NCBI GenBank assembly: GCA_947306745.1 | Contig: CAMZHH010000007.1 | Coordinates: forward strand, 1 to 39,576 | Origin: an uncultured Candidatus Saccharibacteria bacterium | GTDB lineage: Bacteria; Patescibacteriota; Saccharimonadia; Saccharimonadales; Saccharimonadaceae | Length of the DNA stretch: 39,576 nt | Direction: 5' to 3' | Shown here: positions 39,392 through 39,576 of the stretch, piece after piece | How positions within the stretch are numbered: position 1 is the first letter of the stretch | How the letters are laid out: each line of letters begins with the position of its first letter | Translations under genes and position numbers: made by a program | Notes under the pieces: generated by a model | Databases searched by the model: none | What the model saw: only the letters and a program-made list of their open reading frames with translations | What the model was told of the DNA's origin: nothing

Positions 39392-39576
39392 CTAGCAACG
39401 ACTATGTCGGTGCGTGGAGTGGGGCCGAACCACATCCTTATTTGTTTCGCTAACAACAATGTCGCCTAAATCTTTACTAATAGCGTTTAGCATCGCGACA
39501 ATTTCGCTGACAGAAAAACCATCAAAAGCTTCGATGTTTCTATAGTCATCGTCGTCAAAGCCGCACAAGGCAAATA
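39392..39576 (-). CDS. partial gene, C-terminal 60 residues, cut by the window edge
   Basis: On the minus strand a frame opens at the window edge and reads to a TAG at 39394-39392. Visible parts are CGFDDDDYRNIEAFDGFSV, EIVAMLNAISKDLGDIVVSE and a His/Arg-rich end (RPHSTHRHSRC). The acidic-aromatic middle looks like real coding sequence; the odd basic end may mean a frameshift near 39430 or a genuine tail. It cannot be identified. Confidence 0.45.
   Translation of the reverse strand, partial: FALCGFDDDDYRNIEAFDGFSVSEIVAMLNAISKDLGDIVVSETNKDVVRPHSTHRHSRC

Noticed and set aside
1-39576. CRISPR arrays, insertion sequences, rRNA genes
   Set aside because: No regularly spaced repeats, transposase-like proteins with terminal repeats, or rRNA segments were seen. 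The only long repeats lie inside the coding tail at 7419-8677.

Overview
The window most likely comes from a small-genome, Gram-positive-walled bacterium of the Patescibacteria/CPR, and Candidatus Saccharibacteria (TM7) fits best. This is inference from content, not from a marker phylogeny. The clues are a type IV minor-pilin operon, a GatCAB amidotransferase operon, an oxygen-independent (class III) ribonucleotide reductase, peptidoglycan genes (MurA, MurJ, DacA, an undecaprenol/diacylglycerol kinase-like protein, a large secreted wall hydrolase), many secreted or membrane proteins of unknown function, and no amino-acid or nucleotide biosynthesis. TGA is used as a stop (for example at 1839-1841 and 5378-5380), so this is not one of the CPR lineages that recode UGA.

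Layout, left to right. 1-4223: four co-transcribed prepilin-like genes in the order of the FimU-PilV-PilW-PilX minor pilins. 4268-5975: tRNA-Leu, a small membrane protein, RNase HI and a CYTH-like protein. 5994-10651: ribosomal protein S20 with a histone-like tail, a degenerate DHH-domain protein with a long Pro/Ala/Met/Gln tail, DacA and an RdgB/HAM1 NTP pyrophosphatase. 10657-13126: a membrane protein, then a GT39-type glycosyltransferase flanked by two divergent tRNA-Pro genes. 13133-14305: PgsA and DgkA, convergent. 14319-22274: FtsH, a multidomain peptidoglycan hydrolase, two tandem PEGA proteins and MurJ. 22286-28809 (minus strand): HTH-MurA, then gatC-gatA-HEPN-like-gatB-galU-two small envelope proteins. 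28823-32723: a NrdR-box regulatory region, nrdD, nrdG and a formate/nitrite channel. 32680-36012: COG2426 exporter, a further pilin-like protein, a CapA-like protein and a Pro-rich membrane protein. 36084-39576: an accessory-looking stretch with a YdcF-like gene of different composition, a divergent small gene behind a long structured leader, a large membrane protein and a partial gene at the edge.

Themes. Lipid and wall precursor supply (PgsA, DgkA, MurA, MurJ, GalU) sits beside wall remodelling (DacA, the 860-residue hydrolase) and surface appendages (pilins), as expected of an episymbiont that attaches to a host cell. NrdD/NrdG beside a formate/nitrite-family channel suggests that formate is imported as reductant. 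Many first-of-unit genes have a -10 hexamer only 6-7 bases before the start codon and no Shine-Dalgarno, while downstream genes in the same units have good ones. This implies widespread leaderless initiation.

The points most worth following are the membrane-anchored HEPN-like protein between gatA and gatB, the four-module SGNH-lysozyme-lysozyme-CHAP protein, the DHH domain that has lost its metal ligands, the HTH-MurA fusion, and the structured leader upstream of the small gene at 37101.
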